A stretch of DNA of 64,000 nucleotides. Origin: Frischella perrara (GTDB taxonomy: Bacteria > Pseudomonadota > Gammaproteobacteria > Enterobacterales > Orbaceae). The position numbers were made by a program, and so were the translations under genes. This document shows positions 38,265 to 50,238 of the stretch, piece after piece (within the stretch, counting starts at the first letter, position 1; each line of letters starts with the position of its first letter). Below the pieces are notes generated by a model. That model did not search any database. It had not been told where the DNA came from and saw only the letters and a program-made list of their open reading frames with translations. Where the stretch lies: positions 2,628,352 to 2,692,351 of the forward strand of contig NZ_CP009056.1 of the NCBI RefSeq assembly GCF_000807275.1. The letters are read 5' to 3'.

Positions 38265-40624
38265 TATAATTGCTCCTCACAACTGGCTCCGGCAGGTAAT
38301 TCGGGAACAGATGCTTTAAAATTCGATGGTCCAATTACATTAAAACTCGCAGTTAATGCTTTAGCATCACCTGGAGAAATTAATTTAATGCCATCTGGTT
38401 GAATAACAATAGCTGAGTTACCACATACTAAGTTCAATTTTTTACTAGCGGAAACAGTGACTTCATGGTTGACACTGGTCAATTTAACATGCTTATTCCC
38501 TGTCAAATGTAATTCATCATTTTGAGCTTGAATATCAACTTTACCTTGTGCAGCAAAGATAGTAATCCCCATTTTACTAGCGAATAAACTAATACGATTA
38601 CCGGCATTGATCATAAAACGTTTAAAGGCACTAATATCAACACTATTTTGAGCGGTATGAATAATATTTTCACCCGCCGTGTGTTGAATACTATCTGGCG
38701 TAACAGTTGCCACACCGGCTGGCGCATAGTGTAATAGCGCAGCATCATTTAATTGCTTGATCTTTTCTTCCATTAATTTTTGTTGAGTTTGTAAGTCGGC
38801 CAAAGATGCTTTGGCAACTTTCGCCTGTTCATTGAGTTTTCTTACCATATGTAATGCTTGTTCAAGCTCTTTAACCGGGTTATCAATATTAAGCACATCA
38901 CCATCAGCTTTATATTTACCTTCGGTTGAAATATAAAGCCCTTTGGCTGCCCGAATCGCCCCCCATTCATCCGTTCTTAATTCAAATCCTTCACCCCGTT
39001 GCTCTTTACGTTGATTAACCAAATGACCAAGATTTAATTGCGTTTTACCGTATTCGGTCGCAAGTTTAATGTGCTCTTGACCTCGTTTATCATCCATCCG
39101 TAACTTATTATTGGCAGGTGTTCGAATTACATTACGGTGTTTGTTCGCGGTTGCCACATGGTCAGGATGAGCACTGTCATGCATCGCATGTGCAATATAT
39201 GGTCGGTCAGGATTACCTTCTGTAAAAGCAATCGCTACTTCGGTACCATCTATTAAAGGAAAGTGAAAACCATAGCGGTCTCCGGCATAAGGTTTGGCTA
39301 AACGAACCCAGAGACTTTCCTCACCTTTTTTCCAACTTTTTAGGTCAAAATCAAACTTAACTCGATAACGTCCCTGTGTATCAATATAACCATAAGTATC
39401 ATTATCAGGACTGGTCACCCGCGCTGGTAATGTGCCACTGACTTGAGGCCATGATAAAGGAATAGGACGATACGGTTTTAAGACATCATAAGCAATCGCC
39501 GTAAAATGGCATTGATAAGACGCACTACGGTCAGCATAGCTTTCCGTTGATAGAATAATAATACCTTGCTCAAGCCCACCAATTTCACAGTTATCAATAA
39601 TGATGTGTTGACCGGGTATGAGATGGTAATCGTTACATTCACCCCGAATAATCCATTTTTGACTCAAATGAGCTTCATGGCGGATTTTACTGTACCACTG
39701 CCCACTTTCGATTTGTGTGTTATCGCCTTTATCTTTATGATGCTCACCATAGCGGTAATCTATGCCGGCAGTTGTTACATCTTTAGGTTGAGTATTGAGT
39801 GAAGAATGCTGGTCTGCTGATGCGGTGCGGTAGTTATAATCTTTTGTTATAACTGACTGCGGTTGAATACTGCTGCTAAATTGTAAATTCCATATGCTAT
39901 TTTGTTTACCATCAACCATACCACTGGGTGCTTTAAACACAATATGACCGGCATCGTCATACCCTTGTTCATTATCACTTAATACCAATACATCACAATG
40001 ATGGTCATGATGACTTTCGAAGTAAAACCAAATCCCTACATCACTTAGTAAGCGCTGAATAAACGCTAAATCACTTTCATGCCATTGCGTAATAAACTCT
40101 CGTGCCGGGTATTCATCTTTTAATTCTAGACGATAATCAACACCGGTAAAGCCATGCTGACGTAATACAGCTTCCACAACACTCACTACACTTTGATTTT
40201 GATAAATCGCACAGTACTGGTCGTTGGCGAATAATGCTAGACGAGGTTGTAATACGACTTGATAATGAGCTTCATCTTTATTAATTGATAACAGACTAAA
40301 CTCGGTAATCACACCGTACAAGGTACGAGGTGGTTGCGGTTTTTCTAGTGAGCTGATTTTGGTGAGTTGTTCAGCGATATGAGGTGTTTGGAAAGTAAGA
40401 CTGGCAGATTGGCGGAGAATGGCATCAACGGGGATTTGTTTATCAGTGCAGGTAAAGTTGATTTCATAACGCCAAGGTTGGTTTAAATCTTCCCGCCCAG
40501 AGATTGATAGAACGGATAAAGTGGTGGTAGAAGGTAAACCGTTAATCGCTAACTGATAACGGTTATGGGTATGACTACCCATTAAAGTGGTAACTGGTTT
40601 TACCACTTGCTCTGTCATAATCAT
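38264..40624 (-). CDS. vgrG: Type VI secretion spike protein VgrG
   Basis: The trimeric puncturing spike that carries effectors on top of the Hcp tube. About 786 residues from the ATG at 40624, chosen because AAGGA lies 6 nt upstream; ATG codons at 40630 and 40618 are alternatives. Domains in order: gp27-like base (about 15-390, with WHESDLAFIQRLLSDVGIWFYFE), OB-fold gp5-like neck (about 420-500, with VRLAKPYAGDRYGFHFPL and GTEVAIAFTEGNPDRP), beta-helix, a short coiled coil, and a C-terminal DUF2345 region (about 640-770). No extra effector domain follows, so the toxin is a separate cargo. It heads the complete effector unit. T6SS core genes are absent from the window. Confidence 0.96.
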   Translation of the reverse strand: MIMTEQVVKPVTTLMGSHTHNRYQLAINGLPSTTTLSVLSISGREDLNQPWRYEINFTCTDKQIPVDAILRQSASLTFQTPHIAEQLTKISSLEKPQPPRTLYGVITEFSLLSINKDEAHYQVVLQPRLALFANDQYCAIYQNQSVVSVVEAVLRQHGFTGVDYRLELKDEYPAREFITQWHESDLAFIQRLLSDVGIWFYFESHHDHHCDVLVLSDNEQGYDDAGHIVFKAPSGMVDGKQNSIWNLQFSSSIQPQSVITKDYNYRTASADQHSSLNTQPKDVTTAGIDYRYGEHHKDKGDNTQIESGQWYSKIRHEAHLSQKWIIRGECNDYHLIPGQHIIIDNCEIGGLEQGIIILSTESYADRSASYQCHFTAIAYDVLKPYRPIPLSWPQVSGTLPARVTSPDNDTYGYIDTQGRYRVKFDFDLKSWKKGEESLWVRLAKPYAGDRYGFHFPLIDGTEVAIAFTEGNPDRPYIAHAMHDSAHPDHVATANKHRNVIRTPANNKLRMDDKRGQEHIKLATEYGKTQLNLGHLVNQRKEQRGEGFELRTDEWGAIRAAKGLYISTEGKYKADGDVLNIDNPVKELEQALHMVRKLNEQAKVAKASLADLQTQQKLMEEKIKQLNDAALLHYAPAGVATVTPDSIQHTAGENIIHTAQNSVDISAFKRFMINAGNRISLFASKMGITIFAAQGKVDIQAQNDELHLTGNKHVKLTSVNHEVTVSASKKLNLVCGNSAIVIQPDGIKLISPGDAKALTASFNVIGPSNFKASVPELPAGASCEEQL

Positions 40625-40630
40625 CAGCAT

Positions 40631-41012
40631 TCCTTAAATTTTATACTTATTTTTATTAGTCCGTTATTATAACTATAACCGTGTAAAATAAGGTATTTTT
40701 TAGCTTAAATCAATTCGTTTTTAACAGATTTTCCAATTAATAAATTTGTTTAAAAAATCAGCGCATCAATGATAAATTCGATAAAAGAAATATTAACTAA
40801 TTAAATAAACAGTAATTATTAATTATTGAATGAAAATGGATAAATAAGGCGATCTTAAGATTAAAGTGTAATCTAATGGATTTACAGATAAATGAAGGAG
40901 CTTTTTTGCTCCTTTATCATTGAATAATGACAGCATGTTAAAATGAACTAATCTATTATTAATAATGAATATATGATCTTTTTAACATGTCACTATCAGC
41001 AATTTAATTTTT
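40631..41012. other. Intergenic region upstream of vgrG
   Basis: About 380 nt of very AT-rich DNA expected to hold the promoter of the toxin island. I cannot single out a confident promoter. It contains the AAGGAGC hairpin at 40895-40914, listed separately, and no plausible gene. Confidence 0.5.
40895..40914. terminator. Hairpin downstream of engB
   Basis: AAGGAGC (40895-40901) and GCTCCTT (40908-40914) flank a TTTTTT loop. It is about 100 nt past the engB stop on the minus strand and upstream of vgrG, so it may end the engB transcript. No long U-tract follows on either strand, so strength is doubtful. Confidence 0.5.
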
Positions 41013-41621
41013 CTAAAGCTGTTCAAACCAATAATCTAACTTTTGTCTAAGTTGTTCTAGCCCGGTTCGTTTTAGTGAAGAAAAGGTTGCAACGGTAATA
41101 TCCCCTTGAAAAGGTAATATTGCTTCTTTGACCATATTAAGTTGTTTTTTTTGTGCTCCTGAGGCAAGTTTATCGGCTTTTGTTAGCAGTAACATCACTG
41201 GCAGTTCTGATTGCACCGCCCAATCAATCATCTGTTGATCAAGATCTTTGAGTGGATGACGAATATCCATTAATATGACTAATCCCTTTAGGCTTTCGCG
41301 TTTATGTAAATATTCACCTAAGGATTTTTGCCATTTACGTTTTACTTCTTCAGGCACTTGAGCAAAACCATAACCCGGTAAATCGACCAAACGACAATTA
41401 GGTGCAACTTCAAATAAGTTAATTAACTGAGTACGACCGGGTGTTTTACTGGTTCTCGCTAGATTTTTCTGATTAGTTAAGGTGTTTAATGCGCTTGATT
41501 TTCCCGCATTGGATCGACCGGCAAAAGCAATTTCAATACCGGTGTCAGCAGGTAGATGATTGATGTCTGGCGCGCTAGTAACAAACTTAGTTTTAGCATA
41601 ATTTAACGGTGTGATGGTCAT
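41013..41621 (-). CDS. engB: Ribosome biogenesis GTPase EngB (YihA/YsxC)
   Basis: An essential GTPase for assembly of the large ribosomal subunit. About 202 residues from the ATG at 41621, which gives the usual N-terminus ([19 protein letters not shown]); an upstream in-frame extension exists but is not conserved. G1 motif [10 protein letters not shown]2 region SKTPGRTQ, G3 DLPGYG and G4 TKAD are all intact, followed by the SSLK G5 motif. It lies alone between argD and the T6SS island, on the same strand as both. Confidence 0.97.
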   Translation of the reverse strand: MTITPLNYAKTKFVTSAPDINHLPADTGIEIAFAGRSNAGKSSALNTLTNQKNLARTSKTPGRTQLINLFEVAPNCRLVDLPGYGFAQVPEEVKRKWQKSLGEYLHKRESLKGLVILMDIRHPLKDLDQQMIDWAVQSELPVMLLLTKADKLASGAQKKQLNMVKEAILPFQGDITVATFSSLKRTGLEQLRQKLDYWFEQL

Positions 41622-41907
41622 TGTACAATACCTTAATTTGATAAATTGGCTGGATTTATAACGATTAAGCAAAGGCTTTAGTCAGTTAATAATATGTTTT
41701 ATCATTTGAATAAGTGAATGAACATGCATAATCACATCAAACAAAATAACAAAGGTGAATTTTATCAAAAACCGCAATTGATAGAAACTGCTTAAGTACT
41801 GAATATCGGTAATTTTGATAGATTAACGATGTTTAAACGTATTTACGATAAGATTGCCGTGTATTTATCCTAAATCAATCAATGCTTTGTGTGTTAATGT
41901 TATATAT

Positions 41908-41941
41908 AAAAAGGGTAATTTAATAACCCATTACCCTTTTT
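41908..41941. terminator. argD rho-independent terminator
   Basis: AAAAAGGGTAAT (41908-41919) pairs perfectly with ATTACCCTTTTT (41930-41941) around a 10-nt loop. It lies 27 nt past the argD stop and, read on the minus strand, ends in a TTTTT run: a strong terminator that also separates argD from engB. The rest of the 346-nt gap (41622-41967) shows no gene. Confidence 0.88.
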
Positions 41942-41967
41942 GACATCATTTGTATCAATTATTCGTT

Positions 41968-43291
<1,324 letters not shown>

Positions 43292-43411
43292 AAATTCTAT
43301 TTTTTACCTGTATACGGAATTAAAACCTAACACGTTTATGTGCTAATATCGTTACAGATGATATGTCACTATTTATTCAATACGAAATTAATTGATAATA
43401 GATGAAAAAGA

Positions 43412-43431
43412 GGGACTATTTATTTAGTCCC
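43412..43431 (-). terminator. Terminator downstream of dgkA
   Basis: GGGACTA and TAGTCCC (43412-43418, 43425-43431) form a hairpin followed on the minus strand by TCTTTTTC. It lies about 70 nt past the dgkA stop. The remaining gap between dgkA and the ARG boxes shows no gene. Confidence 0.7.
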
Positions 43432-43499
43432 CACTACATTGTGAATTTAAACAAGCTAACAATTGCTAAGCTTGTATTTTGAAAAGATAAACTTAAATT

Positions 43500-43868
43500 T
43501 TATGGAAAATAGTGACAAGTAAAGATATAAATCCATAAAACAATAGCTAGTACAATCGACATTAATACAGCAGCTGAACCATAATCTTTTGCTCGTCCTG
43601 ATAATTCATGCCTCTCAGGACCAATTCGGTCAACCACACATTCGATTGCACTATTAATCAATTCAACAATCATAATAAATCCTATTGAACCTACCAATAA
43701 GATTCGTTCATAAATCGAAAAATCGATTAACATGACGATTATACATGCAGCTATTAATAGATAAATTTCTTGCCGAAATGCTGTTTCATTAAGAAATGCT
43801 GATTTTAAACCTTGTAGAGAATATTTCCCCGCATTAATAATTCTTCGTAAACCTTTTGCTTTTGTCAT
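43500..43868 (-). CDS. dgkA: Diacylglycerol kinase
   Basis: A small trimeric inner-membrane kinase, 122 residues with three membrane helices, that recycles diacylglycerol to phosphatidic acid. The family motifs GLKSAFLNETAFRQE and the signature VELINSAIECVVDRIG (catalytic glutamate region) are present, as is GRAKDYGSAAVL. It lies 34 nt after accA on the same strand and is probably cotranscribed with it, joining two lipid-related genes. Confidence 0.96.
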   Translation of the reverse strand: MTKAKGLRRIINAGKYSLQGLKSAFLNETAFRQEIYLLIAACIIVMLIDFSIYERILLVGSIGFIMIVELINSAIECVVDRIGPERHELSGRAKDYGSAAVLMSIVLAIVLWIYIFTCHYFP

Positions 43869-43902
43869 TATAATGATTCACTTATGTTATTAACTATATT
43901 TA

Positions 43903-44862
43903 TTATCTAACATAACCATAGTTCATTAGACGTTGAAAACGTCTTTCTAATAAAGCAGGAAGTTCCATTTCTGCTAGTTCATCAAGATCACTAATTAAAC
44001 GTTTTTTTAGTGATTCAGCAGCGACAGTATAGTCTCGATGCGCACCGCCAAGAGGCTCTTTAACAACAGCATCAATTAAGTTAAGTTTTAACAGTTTATC
44101 TGAGGTCATATTCATCGCTTCAGCAGCTAACGACGCTTTGTCAGCACTTTTCCATAAAATAGAAGCGCATCCTTCCGGTGAAATGACTGAATAAGTACTG
44201 TATTGTAACATGTTAACTTTATCACCGACACCTAAAGCTAATGCACCACCGGATCCACCTTCACCAATAACGGTACAGATAGTCGGTACTTTTAAGCGTG
44301 ACATTTCACGTAAATTACGTGCAATAGCTTCAGCTTGACCACGTTCTTCAGCACCAATGCCTGGATAAGCCCCCGGAGTATCGATAAATGTCAAAATAGG
44401 TAACTTAAATCGTTCTGCCATTTCCATTAATCTTAATGCTTTACGATAACCTTCAGGTGCTGGCATTCCAAAATTACGGTAGATCTTAGATTTAGTTTCA
44501 CGCCCTTTTTGATGACCAATTACCATCACTGGTCGTTCATCAATACGCGCTATACCACCAACAATGGCTTTATCATCAGCAAAAGCACGATCGCCGTGGA
44601 GTTCGTCAAAATCAGTAAAGATTTCATTGATATAATCAAGCGTATAAGGACGATTTGGATGACGAGCTAACTGTGCAATTTGCCATGGTGTTAAACTTGA
44701 AAAAATCTTTTTGGTTAATTCCTGACTTTTTTCGTTAAGCTGTTTTATTTCTTTATCCAGATTAATATTGAGCTGAACTTCATCAGAATTCATATTTTTC
44801 AATGAATCAATTTTAGCTTCTAATTCAGCAATTGGTTTTTCAAAATCTAAAAAATTATTCAT
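43903..44862 (-). CDS. accA: Acetyl-CoA carboxylase carboxyltransferase subunit alpha
   Basis: The alpha subunit of the carboxyltransferase that, with AccD, transfers CO2 from biotin to acetyl-CoA in the first step of fatty acid synthesis. 319 residues, as in E. coli. N-terminal [14 protein letters not shown], then the crotonase-fold body with [31 protein letters not shown] and [15 protein letters not shown]. It sits 230 nt downstream of dnaE, the arrangement found in E. coli, and upstream of dgkA. Confidence 0.98.
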   Translation of the reverse strand: MNNFLDFEKPIAELEAKIDSLKNMNSDEVQLNINLDKEIKQLNEKSQELTKKIFSSLTPWQIAQLARHPNRPYTLDYINEIFTDFDELHGDRAFADDKAIVGGIARIDERPVMVIGHQKGRETKSKIYRNFGMPAPEGYRKALRLMEMAERFKLPILTFIDTPGAYPGIGAEERGQAEAIARNLREMSRLKVPTICTVIGEGGSGGALALGVGDKVNMLQYSTYSVISPEGCASILWKSADKASLAAEAMNMTSDKLLKLNLIDAVVKEPLGGAHRDYTVAAESLKKRLISDLDELAEMELPALLERRFQRLMNYGYVR

Positions 44863-45092
44863 AATAGTCCAAGTATGGCCTCTTATTTAAACGTCAATTC
44901 ATCAATAATTTAAAATCTAATTAGTAATAAATTGGTTTTGTGTAAATATAATAAAAGAGTGTTATTAAATTTTCGCTAATTCTACTATGTATTTAATATA
45001 GATCGCCAGATATTTAATGATCTATCTCTATTTTAGAACAACATATTATCGGTAAATCTCAATATATTATAGTAAATTTTGATTAATTTTTA

Positions 45093-48000
45093 TTAATCAA
45101 ACTCTAACTCTACTCGCTCATTGCCTAGTAAACTTTTTAAACTAATGAGTAAATTATCATTGGGTGTAACACGCCAAGTTGTGCCAAATTGAATGCGTAC
45201 TCTAGCTTGATCAGTCTGATAATAAACATTAACCGGAATCACGCCATTACGATGTGGCTCGACATTTTTTTGTAATTGTTGTAGGAAAAGTCGATTAACT
45301 TCAGAGTCTCGTAAAGAAATGCCTAACCCTTTAACATATTTTTCGCGCGCTTCGCTAAGTTCGACAATTTCTCTGGCAGCAAGTTTGACTCCGCCATTAA
45401 AATCATCAGTACTAACTTGCCCGGTAACAATTAATATCTTGTCTTGTACAATGTGATGTTCAAATTTCTCAAGGGTTTCACCAAAAACCATCACTTCAAT
45501 GCGCCCTGAACGGTCATCAAGCGTAAATAAACCTATTCGATTACCTTTTTTGGTCAGACGAATCCGTGCCGTAATCACCAGTCCGGCAAATGTTGCCATT
45601 TTACCCCAACCGGTTGGCGTTGCCTCACTGATTCTAGCGCCATTGGTATAACGACTTAGCTCTTTAAGATATTGCGTCACAGGGTGTCCCGTTAAATATA
45701 GACCAAGTGCTTCACGCTCACCGTCTAATAGAATCTGTTCTGGCATTTTCGGCACATTGCCATAAGCATATTCAACTTGTTCTGGCTCTTCAGCTAACAC
45801 ACCAAACATATCCTCCTGTCCAATATCTTGCGCTTTAGCATGTTGATCTGCCGCTTGAATTGCGTCATTAATACTATGTAATATGGCTGCCCGATGAGGA
45901 CCGATTTTATCAAATGCCCCTGCCATAGTGAGTTTTTCTAAGACGCGCCGATTCAGCTTTTTAATATCCGTTTTTGCACATAATTCGAAGATATTTCTAA
46001 AATAACCTTGTTTACCTTGCTTATTGCGCGCTTCAACAATAGCTTCAATAGGTCCTTCACCCACACCTTTAATCGCTCCGATACCATAGACAATTTCACC
46101 TTTATCATTTACATGGAAATGGTATAAACCGCTATTAATATCAGGAGGATTGACTTTAATCCCCATTCTTAAACACTCGTCAACAAGACCAACGATTTTA
46201 TCCGTATTATCCATATCAGCGGTCATAACCGCTGCCATAAATTCCGCTGGGAAATGGGTTTTAAGCCATAAAGTTTGATAAGATACTAACGCATAAGCTG
46301 CAGAGTGTGATTTATTGAATCCATAGCCAGCGAATTTCTCAACTAAATCAAAAATTTTCATTGATAATTCGCCATTTATACCCTGTTTTTCCGCCCCTTC
46401 TTTAAATACCGAACGTTGTTTAGCCATTTCTTCGGGCTTCTTTTTACCCATAGCGCGACGTAATAAATCAGCGCCACCAAGTGTATAGCCAGCCAGCGTT
46501 TGGGCTATTTGCATGACCTGTTCTTGATAAAGAATGATGCCATAAGTTGGTTCTAAAATTGGTTTCAAAGATTCATGTTGATATTGGCTATCAGGGTAAG
46601 ATACCTCTTCCAATCCATGTTTACGATCAATAAAGTTATCTACCATGCCTGATTGCAAAGGACCCGGTCGAAACAGTGCTACCAGAGCGATCATATCTTC
46701 AAAACAGTCAGGTTTGAGTCGTCGGATTAAGTCCTTCATCCCTCGCGATTCCAACTGGAAGACAGCGGTAGTTTCAGCATTTAGTAATAAATCAAATGAA
46801 TCCTTATCATCAAGAGGAATTCGATTGATATCAACAGGGGGATTGCCTTCTCGTTGTAAACGTTCATTAATCATTGATATTGCCCAATCAATGATTGTTA
46901 ATGTTCGTAAACCTAAAAAGTCAAATTTAACTAGCCCAGCATACTCAACATCATTTTTATCAAATTGCGTTACCGGATGATGACCTTCGGCGTCACAATA
47001 AATCGGTGCAAAATCCGTAATCTTAGTTGGCGAGATAACAACCCCGCCAGCATGTTTACCAGCATTACGCGTGACTCCTTCTAATTGACGGGCAATATCA
47101 ATGAGCCCTTTAACATCTTCATTATTATTATAAAGCTCAAGTAATCGAGGTTCAGCCTCAAAGGCTTTTGCGAGTGTCATACCGGGATCAGGTGGAATTA
47201 ATTTCGATATGCGATCCACAAATCCATATGGATGACCTAATACCCGTCCAACATCTCGAATTACTGCTTTCGCAGCCATAGTACCAAAGGTGATGATTTG
47301 TGATACGGCATCACGTCCATACATTTCCGCAACGTGATCAATAACTAAATCACGTTTATCCATACAGAAATCAACATCAAAGTCGGGCATAGATACACGT
47401 TCTGGATTTAAAAAACGTTCAAATAGTAAATCAAACTCAAGGGGATCGAGATCGGTAATTTTAAGTGCATACGCAACCAGTGATCCAGCACCTGACCCTC
47501 GACCCGGTCCAACAGGTACAGAATTATCTTTAGACCATTGGATGAATTCCATCACAATTAAGAAGTAACCGGGGAAACCCATTTGGTTTATCACGTCTAA
47601 CTCTATCGCTAGACGTTCATCATATTTATGGCGATTAGCTTGGCGAATATCTGGATCAGGAAATAAAAATTGTAAACGCTCTTCAAGTCCTTGTTGCGCT
47701 TTATGAATTAAAAAATCCTCCGTGGTCATTTCACCCGTTGGAAATTGCGGTAAGAAATATTCACCTAAACGGATTGAAACATTACATCGTTTGGCAATTT
47801 CAACACTATTAATTAGCGACTCGGGAATATCAGAAAAAAGTTCAACCATTTCCGATTCACTACGAAAATATTGTTGTAATGAATATTTTTTAGGGCGTTT
47901 AGGATCATCTAAGGTATCGCCATCATGAATGGCTACACGAATTTCATGGGCTTCAAAATCACTTGCAGATAAAAATCTGACATCGTTAGTAGCAACAACC

Positions 48001-48578
48001 GGTAGATCATGTTGTTCAGCTAATTTAAGCGCTTGCTTAACAAATAGCTCTTCATTTTCGCGCCCAGTACGAATTAACTCCAGATAACAAGCGTCAGCAA
48101 AATGCGTTTGATAAAATTGGATAGATTCCATTATCATTGCTTGATTGTCGCGAATGACCCCTAAACCAATATCACTTCGATAACTGACAAGGATAATTAA
48201 GCCAGTTTTATATTTAATAAGCCACTCTTTATCAACAACAGGACCATCACCAACATAACCTCGTTGGTAAGCATGTGAGATCAGTAAAGTTAAATTGTGA
48301 TAACCTTCATTATTAGCTGCTAAAACTGTAATATCATAAAACTCATCACGTTCTACATCATGTATTTTCAGATCAGCACCAATGATCGGTTTAATACCTT
48401 TAGACAAGGCACTGCCATAAAATTTTACTAATCCACACAGATTAGAAAAATCCGTTATGGCAAGTGCAGGCATATTCATTGCAACCGTCTGTTTGACTAA
48501 TGCATCCGTTTTTGCCATGCCATCTAACATGGAAAAATCACTATGAACATGGAGATGTATAAACTTAGGATCTGACAT
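45093..48578 (-). CDS. dnaE: DNA polymerase III alpha subunit
   Basis: The replicative polymerase catalytic subunit, 1161 residues, the standard enteric length. N-terminal PHP domain with [13 protein letters not shown]; palm domain with catalytic aspartates in SMPDFDVDF and the [14 protein letters not shown] motif; fingers with [17 protein letters not shown]; an OB-fold near the C-terminus ([13 protein letters not shown]). The C-terminus ends in the tau-binding region. accA follows on the same strand. Nothing unusual. Confidence 0.98.
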   Translation of the reverse strand: MSDPKFIHLHVHSDFSMLDGMAKTDALVKQTVAMNMPALAITDFSNLCGLVKFYGSALSKGIKPIIGADLKIHDVERDEFYDITVLAANNEGYHNLTLLISHAYQRGYVGDGPVVDKEWLIKYKTGLIILVSYRSDIGLGVIRDNQAMIMESIQFYQTHFADACYLELIRTGRENEELFVKQALKLAEQHDLPVVATNDVRFLSASDFEAHEIRVAIHDGDTLDDPKRPKKYSLQQYFRSESEMVELFSDIPESLINSVEIAKRCNVSIRLGEYFLPQFPTGEMTTEDFLIHKAQQGLEERLQFLFPDPDIRQANRHKYDERLAIELDVINQMGFPGYFLIVMEFIQWSKDNSVPVGPGRGSGAGSLVAYALKITDLDPLEFDLLFERFLNPERVSMPDFDVDFCMDKRDLVIDHVAEMYGRDAVSQIITFGTMAAKAVIRDVGRVLGHPYGFVDRISKLIPPDPGMTLAKAFEAEPRLLELYNNNEDVKGLIDIARQLEGVTRNAGKHAGGVVISPTKITDFAPIYCDAEGHHPVTQFDKNDVEYAGLVKFDFLGLRTLTIIDWAISMINERLQREGNPPVDINRIPLDDKDSFDLLLNAETTAVFQLESRGMKDLIRRLKPDCFEDMIALVALFRPGPLQSGMVDNFIDRKHGLEEVSYPDSQYQHESLKPILEPTYGIILYQEQVMQIAQTLAGYTLGGADLLRRAMGKKKPEEMAKQRSVFKEGAEKQGINGELSMKIFDLVEKFAGYGFNKSHSAAYALVSYQTLWLKTHFPAEFMAAVMTADMDNTDKIVGLVDECLRMGIKVNPPDINSGLYHFHVNDKGEIVYGIGAIKGVGEGPIEAIVEARNKQGKQGYFRNIFELCAKTDIKKLNRRVLEKLTMAGAFDKIGPHRAAILHSINDAIQAADQHAKAQDIGQEDMFGVLAEEPEQVEYAYGNVPKMPEQILLDGEREALGLYLTGHPVTQYLKELSRYTNGARISEATPTGWGKMATFAGLVITARIRLTKKGNRIGLFTLDDRSGRIEVMVFGETLEKFEHHIVQDKILIVTGQVSTDDFNGGVKLAAREIVELSEAREKYVKGLGISLRDSEVNRLFLQQLQKNVEPHRNGVIPVNVYYQTDQARVRIQFGTTWRVTPNDNLLISLKSLLGNERVELEFD

Positions 48579-48726
48579 AATATTGCATTTTTTATAAACA
48601 AAATTGCATCAATTATAACATTAAAATAAATAGGATATCGAAATCTTAATTCGATATTATTCCGTTGATATTGCTTAACATATTGAGTTTAGGGCGTTAA
48701 AAGGGAAAAACAGATTTATTTTAAAG

Positions 48727-48752
48727 AATCAAGCACCTTAGGGTGCTTGATT
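48727..48752. terminator. Terminator downstream of the serine dehydratase gene
   Basis: AATCAAGCACC (48727-48737) pairs perfectly with GGTGCTTGATT (48742-48752) around a TTAG tetraloop, 15 nt past the serine dehydratase stop (minus strand). It lies between this gene and dnaE, both leftward, and should insulate them. Confidence 0.85.
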
Positions 48753-48766
48753 TTATAAGTAAGTAA

Positions 48767-50134
48767 TTACTCACATTTTATAGTAATCGCTAAACCACCA
48801 CGCGATGTTTCTCGATATTTAGCGTTCATATCACGCCCTGTTTCGTACATTGTTTCAATCACTTTATCAAGTGAAACCTTAGCAGCAGAAGTGCGTCTTA
48901 ATGCCATACGCGTGGCATTAATGGCTTTAACAGCAGCAATTGCATTTCTTTCGATACATGGAACTTGTACTTGCCCACCTACCGGATCGCAGGTTAAGCC
49001 TAAATTGTGTTCCATTGCAATCTCCGCTGCAATGCAAACTTGTTCGGGATTCCCTCCCAATAATTCAGCTAATCCAGCAGCAGCCATTGAACATGCTACT
49101 CCGACTTCGCCTTGGCAACCAACTTCGGCACCGGATATAGAAGCATTGGTTTGATAGAGTTGACCAATTGCTCCACATGTTAGGAAAAATCGCACATAGC
49201 TATCAGGAGTCATTGGCGTGACAAACTTATCATAATAAGCCAGTATTGCGGGAATTATGCCACATGCTCCATTAGTTGGTGCCGTAACAACTCGCCCTCC
49301 CGCGGCATTTTCTTCACTAACAGCTAATGCAAACATATTTACCCAATCTATGACGATCATCGGATCACTAATCATATTTTGTGAAGTAGCAATCAATTGC
49401 CGATAAAGTGCATTAGCGCGACGTGGTACTTTTAATGGTCCGGGCAATAATCCTTCCGTATGAATACCGCGATCAATACAGTCTTGCATCGTTTTACCAA
49501 CACGCATGAAATACGCTTCAATTTCAGCATAACGGTGATAGCATAATTCGTTTTTTAAGACAATCGTCGAAATAGATAATGAATTATTAATGCAATATTG
49601 CAATAACTTTTCTGCACTTGAGAAAGGGAATGGCACATCGATAGAAGAAGAGTCTGTTGAACGAAATTCTTGCTCTTCAACTATTTTTCCACCACCAACA
49701 GAATAGTAAGTTCTTTGTAAAATAGCCTGCTTACCTTGATAAGCTGTTAATGTCATTGCATTTTCATGTAATAGTAGAAAGTCACTATGAAAATTCATAC
49801 AGCGATCTAAAGGAAAATCAATCACATATTGACCATCATAAATGGGTAATCGTTCGCTTTGTTGCACTTGAGCAATAAAACCAGCAATTGCATCAATATT
49901 GACAGTGTCAGGTTGATTGCCTGCTAGCCCCATGATAATAGCTATATCTGTTTGATGACCTTTACCAGTTAAAGACAAAGAACCATATACATCTGCTACA
50001 ATCGTTGTTACCGACGACATTAATTCCTTATCAATTAATTCATCAATCAGTAATTTGCCTGCGCGCATTGGTCCAACAGTATGAGAACTTGACGGACCAA
50101 TACCAATTTTAAATATATCAAATACAGAGCTCAC
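48767..50134 (-). CDS. L-serine dehydratase (SdaA/SdaB type)
   Basis: An iron-sulfur L-serine ammonia-lyase giving pyruvate and ammonia. I choose the GTG start at 50134: AAGGAG lies 6 nt upstream and the protein then begins like E. coli SdaA ([19 protein letters not shown]), giving about 455 residues. Cluster-associated cysteines appear in [24 protein letters not shown], and the C-terminal CE end that acts as a tail plug in relatives. [19 protein letters not shown] is diagnostic. It lies 104 nt behind sdaC, as sdaB does in E. coli, so serine uptake and breakdown are paired. Whether to name it sdaA or sdaB cannot be settled by sequence alone. Confidence 0.93.
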   Translation of the reverse strand: MSSVFDIFKIGIGPSSSHTVGPMRAGKLLIDELIDKELMSSVTTIVADVYGSLSLTGKGHQTDIAIIMGLAGNQPDTVNIDAIAGFIAQVQQSERLPIYDGQYVIDFPLDRCMNFHSDFLLLHENAMTLTAYQGKQAILQRTYYSVGGGKIVEEQEFRSTDSSSIDVPFPFSSAEKLLQYCINNSLSISTIVLKNELCYHRYAEIEAYFMRVGKTMQDCIDRGIHTEGLLPGPLKVPRRANALYRQLIATSQNMISDPMIVIDWVNMFALAVSEENAAGGRVVTAPTNGACGIIPAILAYYDKFVTPMTPDSYVRFFLTCGAIGQLYQTNASISGAEVGCQGEVGVACSMAAAGLAELLGGNPEQVCIAAEIAMEHNLGLTCDPVGGQVQVPCIERNAIAAVKAINATRMALRRTSAAKVSLDKVIETMYETGRDMNAKYRETSRGGLAITIKCE

Positions 50135-50238
50135 CGCCCACTCCTTCACATTATCGAACAATTCTTGATAAATTCGATAATTAAATATCAATAACTTACT
50201 TAGTGGTTAATCATTATTATTCATTAATAATGATTAAA

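Larger units (their letters stand above)
10468..40630 (-). other. T6SS toxin-immunity array (whole island)
   Basis: A run of related units, read right to left: vgrG-DUF4123-toxin-immunity, followed by six further units in which more and more of the 5' side is gone. Seven immunity-like genes, three complete toxins, two long orphan halves, four shorter remnants. Intergenic spacing is fixed where parts remain: 16 nt toxin-immunity, 111-112 nt adaptor-toxin, TAATG overlap vgrG-adaptor. Long stretches are almost identical between units (for example 13560-15000 with 20430-21870, and 17000-18640 with 27590-29230 and 33415-35055). Confidence 0.9.

Noticed and set aside
10468..40630. Rhs-type or CdiA-type toxin array
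   Set aside because: No YD repeats, no RHS core motif, no filamentous haemagglutinin repeats or VENN-type junction; the N-terminal signature and DUF4123 partner point to the VasX family.
8699..40630. Prophage origin of the spike-like genes
   Set aside because: VgrG and PAAR resemble phage spike parts, but there are no capsid, terminase, integrase, holin or tail-tube genes; the DUF4123/VasX context is T6SS.
41622..41907. A small RNA such as Spot 42 upstream of engB
   Set aside because: E. coli has spf next to this gene, but here the neighbour is argD rather than polA and I see no matching sequence.
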